The notes: generated by a model not told the origin, from the sequence alone. A stretch of 64,000 nucleotides of DNA from Marinomonas sp. IMCC 4694 (GCF_008122525.1 NZ_VSRV01000001.1:2232001-2296000); one strand, 5' to 3'; shown: positions 52,514-61,821, counted from the first letter of the stretch. Program-made: numbers and translations.

Positions 52514-52646
52514 ACTCCAGAGTCAGTAATGTTAGGGTCTGCACCAAGCCTTACTGACGTACCTGGTGGATCTCTCGATCAGGGTCAAGGGTGTCTAGAT
52601 ACTGGTTGACCTGTTAGCCAAGGCTGTGTGTGGCCTTGGCTTTTTT
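52514..52646 (+). ncRNA. Candidate FNR-activated small RNA (about 130 nt)
   Basis: Predicted from promoter, structure and terminator. Stem 1 pairs GTCAGTAA (52522-52529) with TTACTGAC (52551-52558). A smaller stem pairs CCT…GATC with GATC…AGG (52562-52583). A third pairs GTCAA (52584-52588) with TTGAC (52606-52610). The last stem-loop is a Rho-independent terminator. The size and layout resemble FnrS of enterics, but I see no primary sequence likeness to FnrS, Spot 42 or Rsm RNAs. No strong coding frame overlaps it. An alternative is a leader with a premature terminator for the transporter operon, whose start is about 210 bp further on. Confidence 0.55.
52616..52646 (+). terminator. Orphan Rho-independent terminator
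   Basis: AGCCAAGGC (52616-52624) pairs perfectly with GCCTTGGCT (52633-52641) around an 8-nt TGTGTGTG loop, followed by six T. No plus-strand protein gene lies upstream within reach, which is why a small RNA is proposed. Confidence 0.93.
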
Positions 52647-52761
52647 CGTTTCATCTGAGATCAAGCGAGAACAGAACGCTTTTCGAAACCCGCCATCTTA
52701 TCTTTTTAGCCCTACGCTTTTTTAACCCGACACTTCAATGATAATCCATTAAAATTCGCTC

Positions 52762-52777
52762 ATGCTTAATTAAGCAT
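52762..52777. promoter_or_regulatory. 16-bp perfect palindrome upstream of the transporter operon
   Basis: ATGCTTAATTAAGCAT, about 83 bp before the dppA-like start and followed by ATTTTTAG. Its position suggests an operator; as RNA it could also form a weak hairpin. Confidence 0.4.
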
Positions 52778-52859
52778 ATTTTTAGTGTCTTTTTGGTATT
52801 TATTTGCAAAAATGCAACATCGACTTTATGGTCAAGATTCAAAAAATGAGACCAAAACA

Positions 52860-54389
52860 ATGAGAATACCGGTTATCATCGCTTGTTGCTTAGGACTTTT
52901 TTTCTGCCAAATAACCCGAGCCACCACATTGAACATGGCCTTTGATGCCGATCCTGTATCACTTGACCCTCATGAACAGCTTTCTGAAGGTACGTTGCAG
53001 TTTTCACATTTGGTGTTTGATCCGCTATTGCGGTGGAACCAAAACAGGCAATTTGAAGCCCGTCTTGCTACACACTGGGAACGCATAAACTCTCACACTA
53101 CGCGCTTTCACCTGCGTAAAGACGTTGTATTTCGGACTGGCCACCCGTTTTCGGCCAAAGACGTCGTGTACACGATTGAACGACTGAAAACCTCACCGGA
53201 TTTTCGGGCCATGTTTGATACCGTGGATTCCGTCGTGAAAATAGACGATTACACTGTGGATGTTCACACCACCTACACCAATCCTCTAATCTTGAACATA
53301 ATGACCTATGTCTTCCCGATGGATAGAGTGTTTTACCAAAACCAAGATCAAATCGTAAAATATGGGGAAACGTTTGCGTCCCGTCATGTGTCGGGAACAG
53401 GGCCTTTTGTACTAAAAAACAGAGAGCTTGGCAGCCGAATGACGCTAGAGCGCAACCCAAATTACTGGGATACCGAAAGCCCGGGCAATGTCGACCAGAT
53501 TACCATCACCCCTATAAGAGCAGACTCTACACGTCTTGCGGCGCTTTTATCCGGCGATGTGGATTTCATTTTCCCCATTTCCCCTATCGACATTGAACGC
53601 ACAAAAAGTATTCCTGGCTTACAGCTGGTCACCCTACCTCATACGCGCATTTTACTGCTGCATATGAACCAAAGCCGCCGCCCCGAATTACAAGATATTC
53701 GTGTTAGAAAAGCCATTAACTTGGCCATTAACCAGTCTCTCATTGTGGAGAAAATACTCAAAGGCTACGCCACTCCAGCGGGGCAATTAAGCCCAGATCG
53801 TTTTTTAGGTCATGTTAACCAGATCAAGCCAGAGTATGATCTCAAAAAAGCGCAACAATTAATGAAGCAAGCCGGCTACGAAAAAGGCTTTCGCCTCAGT
53901 ATGATGGCGCCCAACAATCGCTATATAAACGATGAAAAAGTCGCTCAAGCGATCGCCGCCATGCTATCGCGCATTAACATCACTGTAGACTTAAAAACTT
54001 TGCCCAAAGCACAGTATTTTAAAGCGTTTGATAATCGCAGCGCCGACATTATGATGATTGGATGGCAATCTGACACCATGGACTCTAATAATATTTTTGA
54101 ATTTATTGTCGCCTGTCCAGACGCCCAAAGCGGTTTAGGGGCTTATAATGCCAGCGAATATTGTAACGCCAGCATTAACAGCGACATTCGCCAAGCCAAT
54201 CGGGAAATGAACCCCGAAAGACGCTTGAGATTATTACAACAAATAGAACAAACACTCTATAACGATGCCGCCATTGTGCCCTTGTATTGGCAGCATTTGA
54301 CCTGGGCGGCGAAAAACAAGGTTAAAATACGCGCCATTGTGAATGAACAAAACTACCCTTATTTAGGAGATCTGTTCATTGAAGAATAG
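52860..54389 (+). CDS. Peptide/nickel-type ABC transporter substrate-binding protein (DppA/SapA-like)
   Basis: Periplasmic ligand receptor of the SBP_bac_5 family. The start at 52860 gives a clean signal peptide (MRIPVIIACCLGLFFCQITRA); a longer GTG-started frame adds 25 non-signal residues. Family motifs: FDADPVSLDPHEQLSEGTLQ at the mature start, TRFHLRKDVVFRTGHPFSAKDVVYT-like ligand-domain block, GTGPFVLKNRELG and NPNYWD. About 509 residues. First gene of a five-gene transporter operon. The ligand cannot be told; dipeptides, antimicrobial peptides or other small solutes are possible. Confidence 0.9.
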   Translation: MRIPVIIACCLGLFFCQITRATTLNMAFDADPVSLDPHEQLSEGTLQFSHLVFDPLLRWNQNRQFEARLATHWERINSHTTRFHLRKDVVFRTGHPFSAKDVVYTIERLKTSPDFRAMFDTVDSVVKIDDYTVDVHTTYTNPLILNIMTYVFPMDRVFYQNQDQIVKYGETFASRHVSGTGPFVLKNRELGSRMTLERNPNYWDTESPGNVDQITITPIRADSTRLAALLSGDVDFIFPISPIDIERTKSIPGLQLVTLPHTRILLLHMNQSRRPELQDIRVRKAINLAINQSLIVEKILKGYATPAGQLSPDRFLGHVNQIKPEYDLKKAQQLMKQAGYEKGFRLSMMAPNNRYINDEKVAQAIAAMLSRINITVDLKTLPKAQYFKAFDNRSADIMMIGWQSDTMDSNNIFEFIVACPDAQSGLGAYNASEYCNASINSDIRQANREMNPERRLRLLQQIEQTLYNDAAIVPLYWQHLTWAAKNKVKIRAIVNEQNYPYLGDLFIEE

Positions 54390-54427
54390 TACCCACCGCC
54401 GATGACCAAGAGACGACCACTGCGACC

Positions 54428-55408
54428 ATGTTGATTTTTTTATTTCGTCGTTTACTGCAAGCGTGCTTCGTGATGATGATCATCAGTGTGATCAGCTTTG
54501 CCGTACAAGACAAGCTCGGCGACCCAGTGCAGCAAATGGTTGGTATGACGGTATCACTCGAAGAACGTGAACAACTGCGTAACGAACTGGGCTTAAACGA
54601 CAGTTTCATCAGTCAATATTGGCGCTTCGCCAAGGGCGCTGTTCGTGGTGATTTGGGCACCTCCTATTACTACAAAGAGCCTGCGCTTGACGTAATTCTC
54701 AAAAAAATGCCGGCCACCCTGGAGCTGGCTTTTTGTGCGATTATTATCATTATCGTGGTAGCAACTCCTTGTGGTGTATTAGCCGCCATTCAGCCCAAAC
54801 ACGTATTATCACGTTTACTGATGTTCATCAGTTCAGTTGGGCTTTCCGTGCCTATCTTCATTGTGGCTATTTTGTTGGTTTACGTGTTTGCCATTGAACT
54901 GAACATGGCACCCAGTTTTGGCCGCGGTCAAACCACTGACATCTTAGGCCTATGGCAAAGTGGTATTTTTAATAAAGACGGTTTGCAGCATTTAGTGCTA
55001 CCCAGCCTGTCTCTAGCCATTGCGCTCATGCCCATTTTTGTGCGACTCATTCGTGCCGAGATGATGGAAATTTTACAATCAGAATACATACGATTCGCCT
55101 GGTCAAAAGGCTTATCGGCCCCGCGTATCTACTTTGTCCATGCACTAAAAAATACCATGCTGCCGGTAATAACCGTAGGCGGCATCCAAGCGGGCACCTT
55201 AGTGGCCTACACGATTTTGACCGAAACCATTTTTCAATGGCCAGGGATGGGGTTTTTATTTATGGACGCTGTTAGCCGCGTCGATACCCCTCTGGTATCC
55301 GCCTACTTAATTGTTGTAGGGGGCATGTTTGTGGTGACCAATACTCTGGTCGATTTGATTTACGGGCTCGTCAACCCCACCGTCCGTTTGGCGAGTCACG
55401 GCCTATGA
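54428..55408 (+). CDS. Peptide ABC transporter permease, DppB type
   Basis: Inner-membrane channel subunit with about six helices in 326 residues. It has the N-terminal DppB-type helix and ELGLNDSFISQYWRFAKGAVRGDLGTSY segment, then the coupling loop EYIRFAWSKGLSAPRIYFVHALKNTMLPVIT (EAA motif, residues about 218-248). Starts 38 bp after the binding protein and overlaps the next permease by 4 bp (ATGA). Confidence 0.93.
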   Translation: MLIFLFRRLLQACFVMMIISVISFAVQDKLGDPVQQMVGMTVSLEEREQLRNELGLNDSFISQYWRFAKGAVRGDLGTSYYYKEPALDVILKKMPATLELAFCAIIIIIVVATPCGVLAAIQPKHVLSRLLMFISSVGLSVPIFIVAILLVYVFAIELNMAPSFGRGQTTDILGLWQSGIFNKDGLQHLVLPSLSLAIALMPIFVRLIRAEMMEILQSEYIRFAWSKGLSAPRIYFVHALKNTMLPVITVGGIQAGTLVAYTILTETIFQWPGMGFLFMDAVSRVDTPLVSAYLIVVGGMFVVTNTLVDLIYGLVNPTVRLASHGL

Positions 55409-56343
55409 AGTACCCCAGAAAAGAACTGATTCTTCCCGTATCGGGCAGCCGTTGGAGTCACATCGTATCGGGTTTTGTGGGTGACAAGCTCGCAATGTTG
55501 GCGCTCATTATCTTTGCTTTTTATTGTCTTATTGCTTTACTCGCGCCATTAGTCGCCCCGTTTGATATTGCTGACCCTGCGTTTATGGATCTCATCAATT
55601 CAGAAATCCCGCCACGCTGGATCAGCGGTGATGAACGATTCTTACTCGGCACCGACGCCCAAGGCCGAGATTTGTTGTCGGTTATTTTGTACGGCACTCG
55701 GCTATCATTGACCATTGGTGTTTGCGCTGTGCTCATTCAAGCTACGCTTGGCATTTGCATCGGCTTAATGGCGGGGTATTTTGGGGGAAGCATCGATAAT
55801 TTTTTGATGCGTTGCGCCGATATCCAGCTGTCTTTTTCTAACATGATGGTCGCCATTATCTTCTTAGCGATTTTTCAGTCCGTGTTTGGCATGGCGTATT
55901 TTCAACAATTCGCCATGGTCATTTTAATCTTGGTAATTGGCTTAACCGAATGGCCATTGTTCGCCAGAACCATTCGTGCGTCGGTCTTGGCCGAAAAGCA
56001 AAAAGAATACGTCGACGCCGCGCGCGTCATGGGCATAGGCTCACGTCGTATTATGTTTCGCCATATTTTACCCAACACCTTGTCCCCTATTTTAGTGATT
56101 TTTACCATTCAAATTGCCAACGCCATTGTGGCCGAAGCCGCCTTGTCTTTTCTTGGTTTGGGCATGCCCGCCACAGAGCCTTCGTTGGGCGCATTGATTT
56201 CTGAGGGCTTTACCTACATGTTTGCGGGCTCTTGGTGGATTTGCGTGATTCCCAGCCTGACCTTGATCGTATTGATTCTAACGATGAATTTACTTGGCGA
56301 CTGGCTGCGCGACCACCTTAACCCAAGGGCGTATAAAGACTAA
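55405..56343 (+). CDS. Peptide ABC transporter permease, DppC type
   Basis: Second channel subunit, 312 residues. The periplasmic segment FLLGTDAQGRDLLSVILYGTR is the DppC hallmark. The EAA-type coupling loop AARVMGIGSRRIMFRHILPN contacts the ATPases. About six helices. The ATG overlaps the dppB-type stop by 4 bp. The ATPase gene begins 1 bp after its stop. Confidence 0.94.
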   Translation: MKYPRKELILPVSGSRWSHIVSGFVGDKLAMLALIIFAFYCLIALLAPLVAPFDIADPAFMDLINSEIPPRWISGDERFLLGTDAQGRDLLSVILYGTRLSLTIGVCAVLIQATLGICIGLMAGYFGGSIDNFLMRCADIQLSFSNMMVAIIFLAIFQSVFGMAYFQQFAMVILILVIGLTEWPLFARTIRASVLAEKQKEYVDAARVMGIGSRRIMFRHILPNTLSPILVIFTIQIANAIVAEAALSFLGLGMPATEPSLGALISEGFTYMFAGSWWICVIPSLTLIVLILTMNLLGDWLRDHLNPRAYKD

Positions 56344-56344
56344 T

Positions 56345-57349
56345 ATGAACCTATTAAGCGTCCGTCATTTACACGTCAATTTTCACATCAAAAAACAATC
56401 GCTGGCGGCCTTAGTCGACGTGAGCTTTACGCTCAATCGCGGTGAACGCATCGCCATTGTGGGTGAATCTGGCGCGGGGAAATCGGTGCTCGGGTTTTCC
56501 ATTGTCAACTTGATCGGCAAGCCCGGTGACATCGCATCTGGCTCAATCAAACTGGATAATAAAGAGCTGACGACCATGAACGCCCGTCAGTTACAAGACG
56601 TGCGCGGCAAGCGCATTGCCATGATTTTCCAAGACCCCATGATGACGCTGAATCCGGTGTTAACCATAGGCCACCAGCTGGTTGAAACCATTCGCAGTCA
56701 CACCAACATTTCGTATAAAGACGCCAAAAATATCGCCATAGAAAAACTGCACAAGGTACACATCGCGTCGCCTGAAATACGCTTTGACCAATACCCTCAC
56801 GAACTGTCCGGCGGTATGAGACAGCGTGTGATCATTGCGTCGGTGTTATTACTCAATCCAGATATTATTATTATTGCCGATGAGCCCACCACTGCGCTCG
56901 ATGTGACCATTCAGGCAGAAATATTACAGCTTTTGTTAGGGATTTGTCGTGACCATGGCGTCGCCTTGATTCTCATCAGCCACGACCTTGGTGTGGTGTC
57001 TAAAATCGCCGAACGCACTCTGGTAATGTACGCCGGTCAAATCGTCGAAGAAGGCCCAACACTGGAAATCATCAACGACCCACAACACCCTTACACCCAA
57101 GGCTTGCTCAATGCCTTGCCACAAATGACATTGCCCGGCCAGCGTCTCAATCAAATCAAAGGCAGCATGCCATCGTTAACCGAGCGTCCAACAGGCTGTG
57201 CGTTTCATCCACGTTGCCCCTATGCCACCGAAAAATGCCGACAAGAACGTCCTCAATTTATTTACAGCGGTGTTTCCAGTGTCGCCTGCTTTATGGTGGA
57301 AGACATGATAAATGAACTGACTAACAAGGATGATGGTGCGCTCATATGA
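56345..57349 (+). CDS. Peptide ABC transporter ATPase, DppD type
   Basis: Nucleotide-binding subunit with Walker A GESGAGKS, Q-loop FQDPMMTLNPV, ABC signature LSGGMRQR and Walker B IIIIADEPTTALD, then HDLGVV. The C-terminal oligopeptide domain has the Cys cluster CAFHPRCPYATEKC, an iron-sulfur-type motif common to this subfamily. I start at MNLLSVRHL (56345), 334 residues; the longer frame overlaps the permease and has no family support. Overlaps the next ATPase by 4 bp. Confidence 0.94.
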   Translation: MNLLSVRHLHVNFHIKKQSLAALVDVSFTLNRGERIAIVGESGAGKSVLGFSIVNLIGKPGDIASGSIKLDNKELTTMNARQLQDVRGKRIAMIFQDPMMTLNPVLTIGHQLVETIRSHTNISYKDAKNIAIEKLHKVHIASPEIRFDQYPHELSGGMRQRVIIASVLLLNPDIIIIADEPTTALDVTIQAEILQLLLGICRDHGVALILISHDLGVVSKIAERTLVMYAGQIVEEGPTLEIINDPQHPYTQGLLNALPQMTLPGQRLNQIKGSMPSLTERPTGCAFHPRCPYATEKCRQERPQFIYSGVSSVACFMVEDMINELTNKDDGALI

Positions 57350-58362
57350 CCACTCCGCTCATTCAGATTAAAGGGCTCGAAAAGGCCTTTCGCACCCATA
57401 AAAGCTGGCTTGACCAATGGCGGTTTCACAAGGGCAAACTACGTCGAAAAAAAGACAGCGTGCATGCGTTAAACGGCATTGATTTAACGCTCTATCAAGG
57501 CGAAACCTTGTGCGTGGTGGGCGAAACAGGCTGTGGTAAATCCACGCTTGCTCGGGTCATCATGGGCTTAACTCAGCCTAGCCATGGCGAAGTTCACTAT
57601 CTTGGCGATCGTATCGATCATTTAAACAACCGCCAACGCATGTTTTATCGTCGCCGTATGCAGATGGTGTTTCAAAATCCTTACGCCTCCCTAAACCCCA
57701 GAATGACCGTCTACCAAACGCTCAGCGAGCCCATTTCGTTCCATAACCCACATTTGACTTCGTCTCAAGTGGATGAAAAAATTGATGAACTATTGGAATC
57801 CGTGGGCATTTCCGCATCCAGCTCAGACCGCTACCCGCATGAATTTTCTGGCGGTCAACGACAACGCATTAGCCTAGCGCGTGCGCTGTCGGTCGAGCCG
57901 GATTTCATTGTTGCCGATGAGCCCTTGTCAGCATTGGATGTGTCGGTTCAAGCGCAAGTGCTCAATCTAATGATGGACAAACAACAAGAGCGGAATCTCA
58001 GCTATTTATTTATCACCCATGACTTAGCTGTTGTTGAACATTTTGCCACCCGCGTCGCTGTAATGTACCTGGGACGCATCTGTGAACTGGCGCCAAGAGA
58101 GACGCTGTTTAACGCGCCAAAGCACCCCTACACACGTGCTCTATTGTCGGCTATTCCAAGATTAGACAGCCACACTGCGGTGCCAATTCGACTGATCGGC
58201 GAAGTGCCTACGCCAACAGAAAAACCAACCGGCTGTGTGTTTCAAGCCCGCTGTGCGTATGCTAATCAGCGCTGCTATGAAGTATCGCCATCAATGATTC
58301 AGCAAGAAGACAGCAGCAGCGTTGCGTGCCATGCCGTTGAGGAGGGTCGTTTATGGAAATAA
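57346..58362 (+). CDS. Peptide ABC transporter ATPase, DppF type
   Basis: Second ATPase of the dipeptide-type system, 338 residues. Walker A is GETGCGKST, the Q-loop FQNPYASLNPRMTV, the ABC signature FSGGQRQRISLAR, Walker B FIVADEPLSALD and the switch THDLAVV. The C-terminal Cys cluster CVFQARCAYANQRC is present. Its stop overlaps the LysR-type gene by 10 bp, so regulator and transporter are cotranscribed. Confidence 0.94.
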   Translation: MTTPLIQIKGLEKAFRTHKSWLDQWRFHKGKLRRKKDSVHALNGIDLTLYQGETLCVVGETGCGKSTLARVIMGLTQPSHGEVHYLGDRIDHLNNRQRMFYRRRMQMVFQNPYASLNPRMTVYQTLSEPISFHNPHLTSSQVDEKIDELLESVGISASSSDRYPHEFSGGQRQRISLARALSVEPDFIVADEPLSALDVSVQAQVLNLMMDKQQERNLSYLFITHDLAVVEHFATRVAVMYLGRICELAPRETLFNAPKHPYTRALLSAIPRLDSHTAVPIRLIGEVPTPTEKPTGCVFQARCAYANQRCYEVSPSMIQQEDSSSVACHAVEEGRLWK

Positions 58363-59291
58363 GATGGCTTGAAGATTTTATCGCCCTCGCGAAAACACGT
58401 CATTTCTCACGTGCGGCCGACGAACAAAATGTCACGCAACCGACCTTTAGTCGACGCATCAAGTTGCTGGAAGAGGAAATGCGCGTCACCTTGATCGATC
58501 GCAACACCCTGCCTTTATCACTGACACCCGCAGGGGAAGTCTTTTTACAAAGCGCTGAATTAATCACCCGACAACTGAGAGACACCAAAGAGCGTTGTCA
58601 GGAAATTCGCAAACAAGAAGAATCACAAATTCGCTTTGTCACCTCACAGACCCTGTTTCTTAGCGCCTATAAAGAGGTCATCGCGCCGTTTTGCGAGGGC
58701 ATCGGCATGGAAATGGACATCAATATGAAATCCAGCTCCTGGCTCGGCATCGACTTTGTCAATTCGCTCATGGAGCAACAGTGTGACGTGATGTTATGTT
58801 ACTGGCATCCTGCCATTAATTTTATTCGTGCCTTAGACGATGAACAATACGAGCACTTAGTCATTGCCGAAGAAACCTTGATCCCATACAGCGCGACCAA
58901 CGCATCGGGAGAACCTAAATTCACCTTACCTGGCGTAAAAAGAAAGCCTTTGCCCTACCTTGGCTATTACGACAATTCGTTTTTACAACCGGTAATTCAT
59001 CATCATTTACAAAGACAAAGAGACATACCACAGCTGCAAACGCTGTCTGAAAATTACCATTCCGTTAGCATCAAAGCGATGGTAAAAGAAGGCTATGGCA
59101 TTGGCTGGATTCCAAAGCGCCTCATGCTCGATACGGTCAACTACGGCAAGGTCGCACAAGCAGGAGAAGAAAACTGGCATATTCCGTTGGAGATACGTCT
59201 GTACCGGTCTAAATTCAATCAAAACCCCAACCTCAACGCATTTTGGAATACCCTAAAAGACAGTATCGCCCATGAAAAGAGCCGTCAGTAA
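58353..59291 (+). CDS. LysR-family regulator, HypT/YjiE-like
   Basis: The 312-residue protein begins MEIRWLEDFIALAKTRHFSRAADEQ with an HTH (about 18-40). It shares with E. coli HypT (hypochlorite-responsive regulator) features such as KWLYDFL/RWLEDFI, VTQPTFSRRIK, GYGIGWIPKRL and the near-terminal NPNLNAFW. The reaction-sensing Met or Cys residues of HypT cannot be mapped by eye. The gene overlaps the DppF-type gene by 10 bp and ends the operon, suggesting local control. Ligand unknown. Confidence 0.85.
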   Translation: MEIRWLEDFIALAKTRHFSRAADEQNVTQPTFSRRIKLLEEEMRVTLIDRNTLPLSLTPAGEVFLQSAELITRQLRDTKERCQEIRKQEESQIRFVTSQTLFLSAYKEVIAPFCEGIGMEMDINMKSSSWLGIDFVNSLMEQQCDVMLCYWHPAINFIRALDDEQYEHLVIAEETLIPYSATNASGEPKFTLPGVKRKPLPYLGYYDNSFLQPVIHHHLQRQRDIPQLQTLSENYHSVSIKAMVKEGYGIGWIPKRLMLDTVNYGKVAQAGEENWHIPLEIRLYRSKFNQNPNLNAFWNTLKDSIAHEKSRQ

Positions 59292-59301
59292 ATAACCCAA
59301 C

Positions 59302-61647
59302 TTAGCCATCCAAACCATCTTGTTCATTGAGGGTCGCTATCATGGGGTCATTAACCATAGAATGCGCCCCTAGAGCCTTACTAAAAAGGTAACCTTGGCC
59401 GATGTCGCAGCCGTATTCACGCAGCAACGCCAACTGATCAACATGACTGATGCCCTCTGCGATCACCTTTAACCCCAAACTGTGACTTAAACTGATAATC
59501 GCCTTGGTTAACGCCGCATTACTGCCCGTTTCAATGATGTCACGAATAAACACCTGATCGATTTTGACATAATCAAAGGGCAAGTCTTTCAAATAACTTA
59601 AACTGGAATACCCAGTACCAAAGTCATCAAGCGCCAGCTTTATGCCTAGGCGACTTAATTGCCCAAGTAACTGTGCGCTGCCTTCAGCGTCTTCGATTAA
59701 AATCGACTCAGTCACTTCAATTTCTAATCCGCTTGGGTCCACTTGGTAGCGATCTAATAAGACCAACAAATTGCTTAAAAAGTCGACCCTTTTAAGCTGC
59801 GCCGCAGAACAATTAATCGCCATAGGCGGCACAGTAATGCCTTGCTCTTGCCATTCGATAATGTGTTTAAACGCCTGTTCAAATACCCAATCACCCAAGG
59901 GCAAAATAATACCTGTTTGCTCGGCAATAGGCACAAACTCGGCGGGAGATACCTCACCCAACTCATCATCCGTCCACCTCAATAAAGCTTCCATTCCGAC
60001 GCATCGCTCTGTGATCAAGTCTACTTTTGGCTGAAAATGCAGCTCTAAACTTTCTTCTTGTATGGCTCTGCGCAAACGTGTTTCTATCCTTACGTTACGA
60101 GCAAAACGCCGGCCCATTTCGCCATCATAAAAATGGTATGTGGCTCGTCCTGCGGTTTTAGCTTGATACACCGCCATATCGGCATTTTTGATCAAGGTCA
60201 CCGCATCCAAGCCAAATTCTGGGTACACCGCCACTCCGATGGAACACCCAATGTCCAAGGTCAAACCATCCACATAATAGCTCTGACTGATTTTATAAAT
60301 GACGTCTTTCGCAACACTTGCCAGCTCCGGCATAGCCTCATGATCAGTTTGCACTAGGAGAACGAGAAAGGCATCGCCACCCAAATATCCTGTAACGGTA
60401 TTGTTCGGCAGTACGGACGTTAGACGCCTAGATACCTTGACCAAAAGTGCATCCCCCACCTCGTGCCCAAAGGCGTCATTAATGGTTTTGAAGTGATCCA
60501 AATCCAGAATCATCGCGGCCAGTTTTTGGCCCTCTTGTTGGCAGTATGCCAGGCACTCATTCAACTCTTGCTGAATTTGATAGCGACTTAACAGGCCCGT
60601 TAATTCGTCTACTTGAATACGCTTATTCAATGCGTCGAGCATCATCCGCGAATTCAAAGACAGCTGGCGGGTATAGGCGAACAAACAGACCGCCAACACA
60701 CCAAACGCAAACGAGGGCAGCAGCACCCAAAACCAAGCTATTTGACGGTAAAGGTTAACGGCAGAACGCGTATCCACACGCCACTTTCGGCCCGCTACCG
60801 TCATATAATGCGTATCATACGGCCCATCAGACCACAGCTGAGTGTCCGTTGACGCCGAATCTTTGAATACAATAGGCGTTGTTGCAGACGTCACATCCAC
60901 GAGACGATAAAGCAACGAAGGATCAACTCGCGGGGAAACCTGCTTAAGCACATCCTCTACTGTAAAGTACGCTCCCGCTAACCCATAGAAACCAATGCTG
61001 TCTGTGGTTTTATGCGCTCGTGCCTCTAATGACAAATACACCGGCGCTCTTAAAACAAAGGTATCCGCGATGGCGTCGGCGTCCTTTGTAAAAAGCGATT
61101 GAGTGGGCTCCGATAGCATTAAAGAAAGTGAGTTCCGGGCAAGAAGTACCGCTTGGCTGTGGCGATAATCCGAGGAGAGAATGTCGTATCCGAACGTGAT
61201 TTTATCAGGGTACGCCAGCACCAATGGCAAATATTCAGCGCGCTCGCCAGAAGGATAAATAGAAAAGTTACGATGGCCTAAATCGTCGCTACGATGATGT
61301 TCATAGACTTGCTTATTAACCGCGGGAACGTATTGAGCAAAATACACACTCAGGCCCGGGGCCGTTGTTACACCTTGTATAAAATTGGTGAAGTGGCTCG
61401 GCGTCACTTCTTTTTCAGCGGTTTCGATCAGTGACACCACCGCCAACAATTCTGTTTTGTATTGCATTAACGCATCGTTTAATTGTTCAGTAAAATAGGC
61501 GCCCGATGCACGCCATTCCTGGTAAAGCTGTTTTTGCATCGCCACATAAAGAGCCGCACTCGTCACAAAACCAAACACCAACACAACGCAGAAAACATGG
61601 TAATGCGATCTTGACTGAGTGCTATGGCTTTTTAGAGAAATCATCAT
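59302..61647 (-). CDS. CHASE-type sensor with degenerate GGDEF and intact EAL domain
   Basis: A c-di-GMP protein of 781 residues. Two membrane helices (about 19-37 and 305-328) flank a periplasmic CHASE-type sensor with FTNFIQGVTTAPGLSVYF. The GGDEF motif is GGDAF (residues 423-427): the metal- and catalysis-linked Glu is Ala, so cyclase activity is unlikely, although GTP binding may persist. The EAL domain looks complete: Glu553-Ala-Leu (MEALLRW), NCSAAQL, EVTES, LALDDFGTGYSSLSYL, VKIDQVFI and GQGYLFSKAL. I infer a phosphodiesterase with an allosteric GGDEF domain. Convergent with the LysR gene, 10 bp apart. Confidence 0.93.
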   Translation of the reverse strand: MMISLKSHSTQSRSHYHVFCVVLVFGFVTSAALYVAMQKQLYQEWRASGAYFTEQLNDALMQYKTELLAVVSLIETAEKEVTPSHFTNFIQGVTTAPGLSVYFAQYVPAVNKQVYEHHRSDDLGHRNFSIYPSGERAEYLPLVLAYPDKITFGYDILSSDYRHSQAVLLARNSLSLMLSEPTQSLFTKDADAIADTFVLRAPVYLSLEARAHKTTDSIGFYGLAGAYFTVEDVLKQVSPRVDPSLLYRLVDVTSATTPIVFKDSASTDTQLWSDGPYDTHYMTVAGRKWRVDTRSAVNLYRQIAWFWVLLPSFAFGVLAVCLFAYTRQLSLNSRMMLDALNKRIQVDELTGLLSRYQIQQELNECLAYCQQEGQKLAAMILDLDHFKTINDAFGHEVGDALLVKVSRRLTSVLPNNTVTGYLGGDAFLVLLVQTDHEAMPELASVAKDVIYKISQSYYVDGLTLDIGCSIGVAVYPEFGLDAVTLIKNADMAVYQAKTAGRATYHFYDGEMGRRFARNVRIETRLRRAIQEESLELHFQPKVDLITERCVGMEALLRWTDDELGEVSPAEFVPIAEQTGIILPLGDWVFEQAFKHIIEWQEQGITVPPMAINCSAAQLKRVDFLSNLLVLLDRYQVDPSGLEIEVTESILIEDAEGSAQLLGQLSRLGIKLALDDFGTGYSSLSYLKDLPFDYVKIDQVFIRDIIETGSNAALTKAIISLSHSLGLKVIAEGISHVDQLALLREYGCDIGQGYLFSKALGAHSMVNDPMIATLNEQDGLDG

Positions 61648-61821
61648 TTACCTATGGTAGATTTTCATTATTAAACGCGTTATTTGAGCCTATTGCAGTT
61701 TTCTAAGCGTTACTTTACCTAAAATCGACCAGATCAACACGGACTAAATCACGAAGAAAAGTATTTATGCGCATTTTCTGATATCCTTCGCCCATTCTTT
61801 ACTCCATCAAACAGGCCTCTT

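Larger units (their letters stand above)
52336..52859. other. Gene-free region between rbgA and the dipeptide transporter operon
   Basis: 524 bp. From left to right it holds the rbgA upstream region, an FNR-type box (52468-52481), a -10 element (52503-52508), a stem-loop-rich segment ending in a strong terminator (52616-52646), a 16-bp perfect palindrome (52762-52777) and an AT-rich stretch before the dppA-like start. No convincing protein-coding frame is seen. Confidence 0.7.

Noticed and set aside
52514..52859. Riboswitch or attenuator controlling the transporter operon
   Set aside because: The terminator stands about 210 bp before the transporter start, I see no alternative antiterminator pairing, and no known aptamer core is recognised. 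A stand-alone RNA explains the FNR box better. It remains the main alternative.
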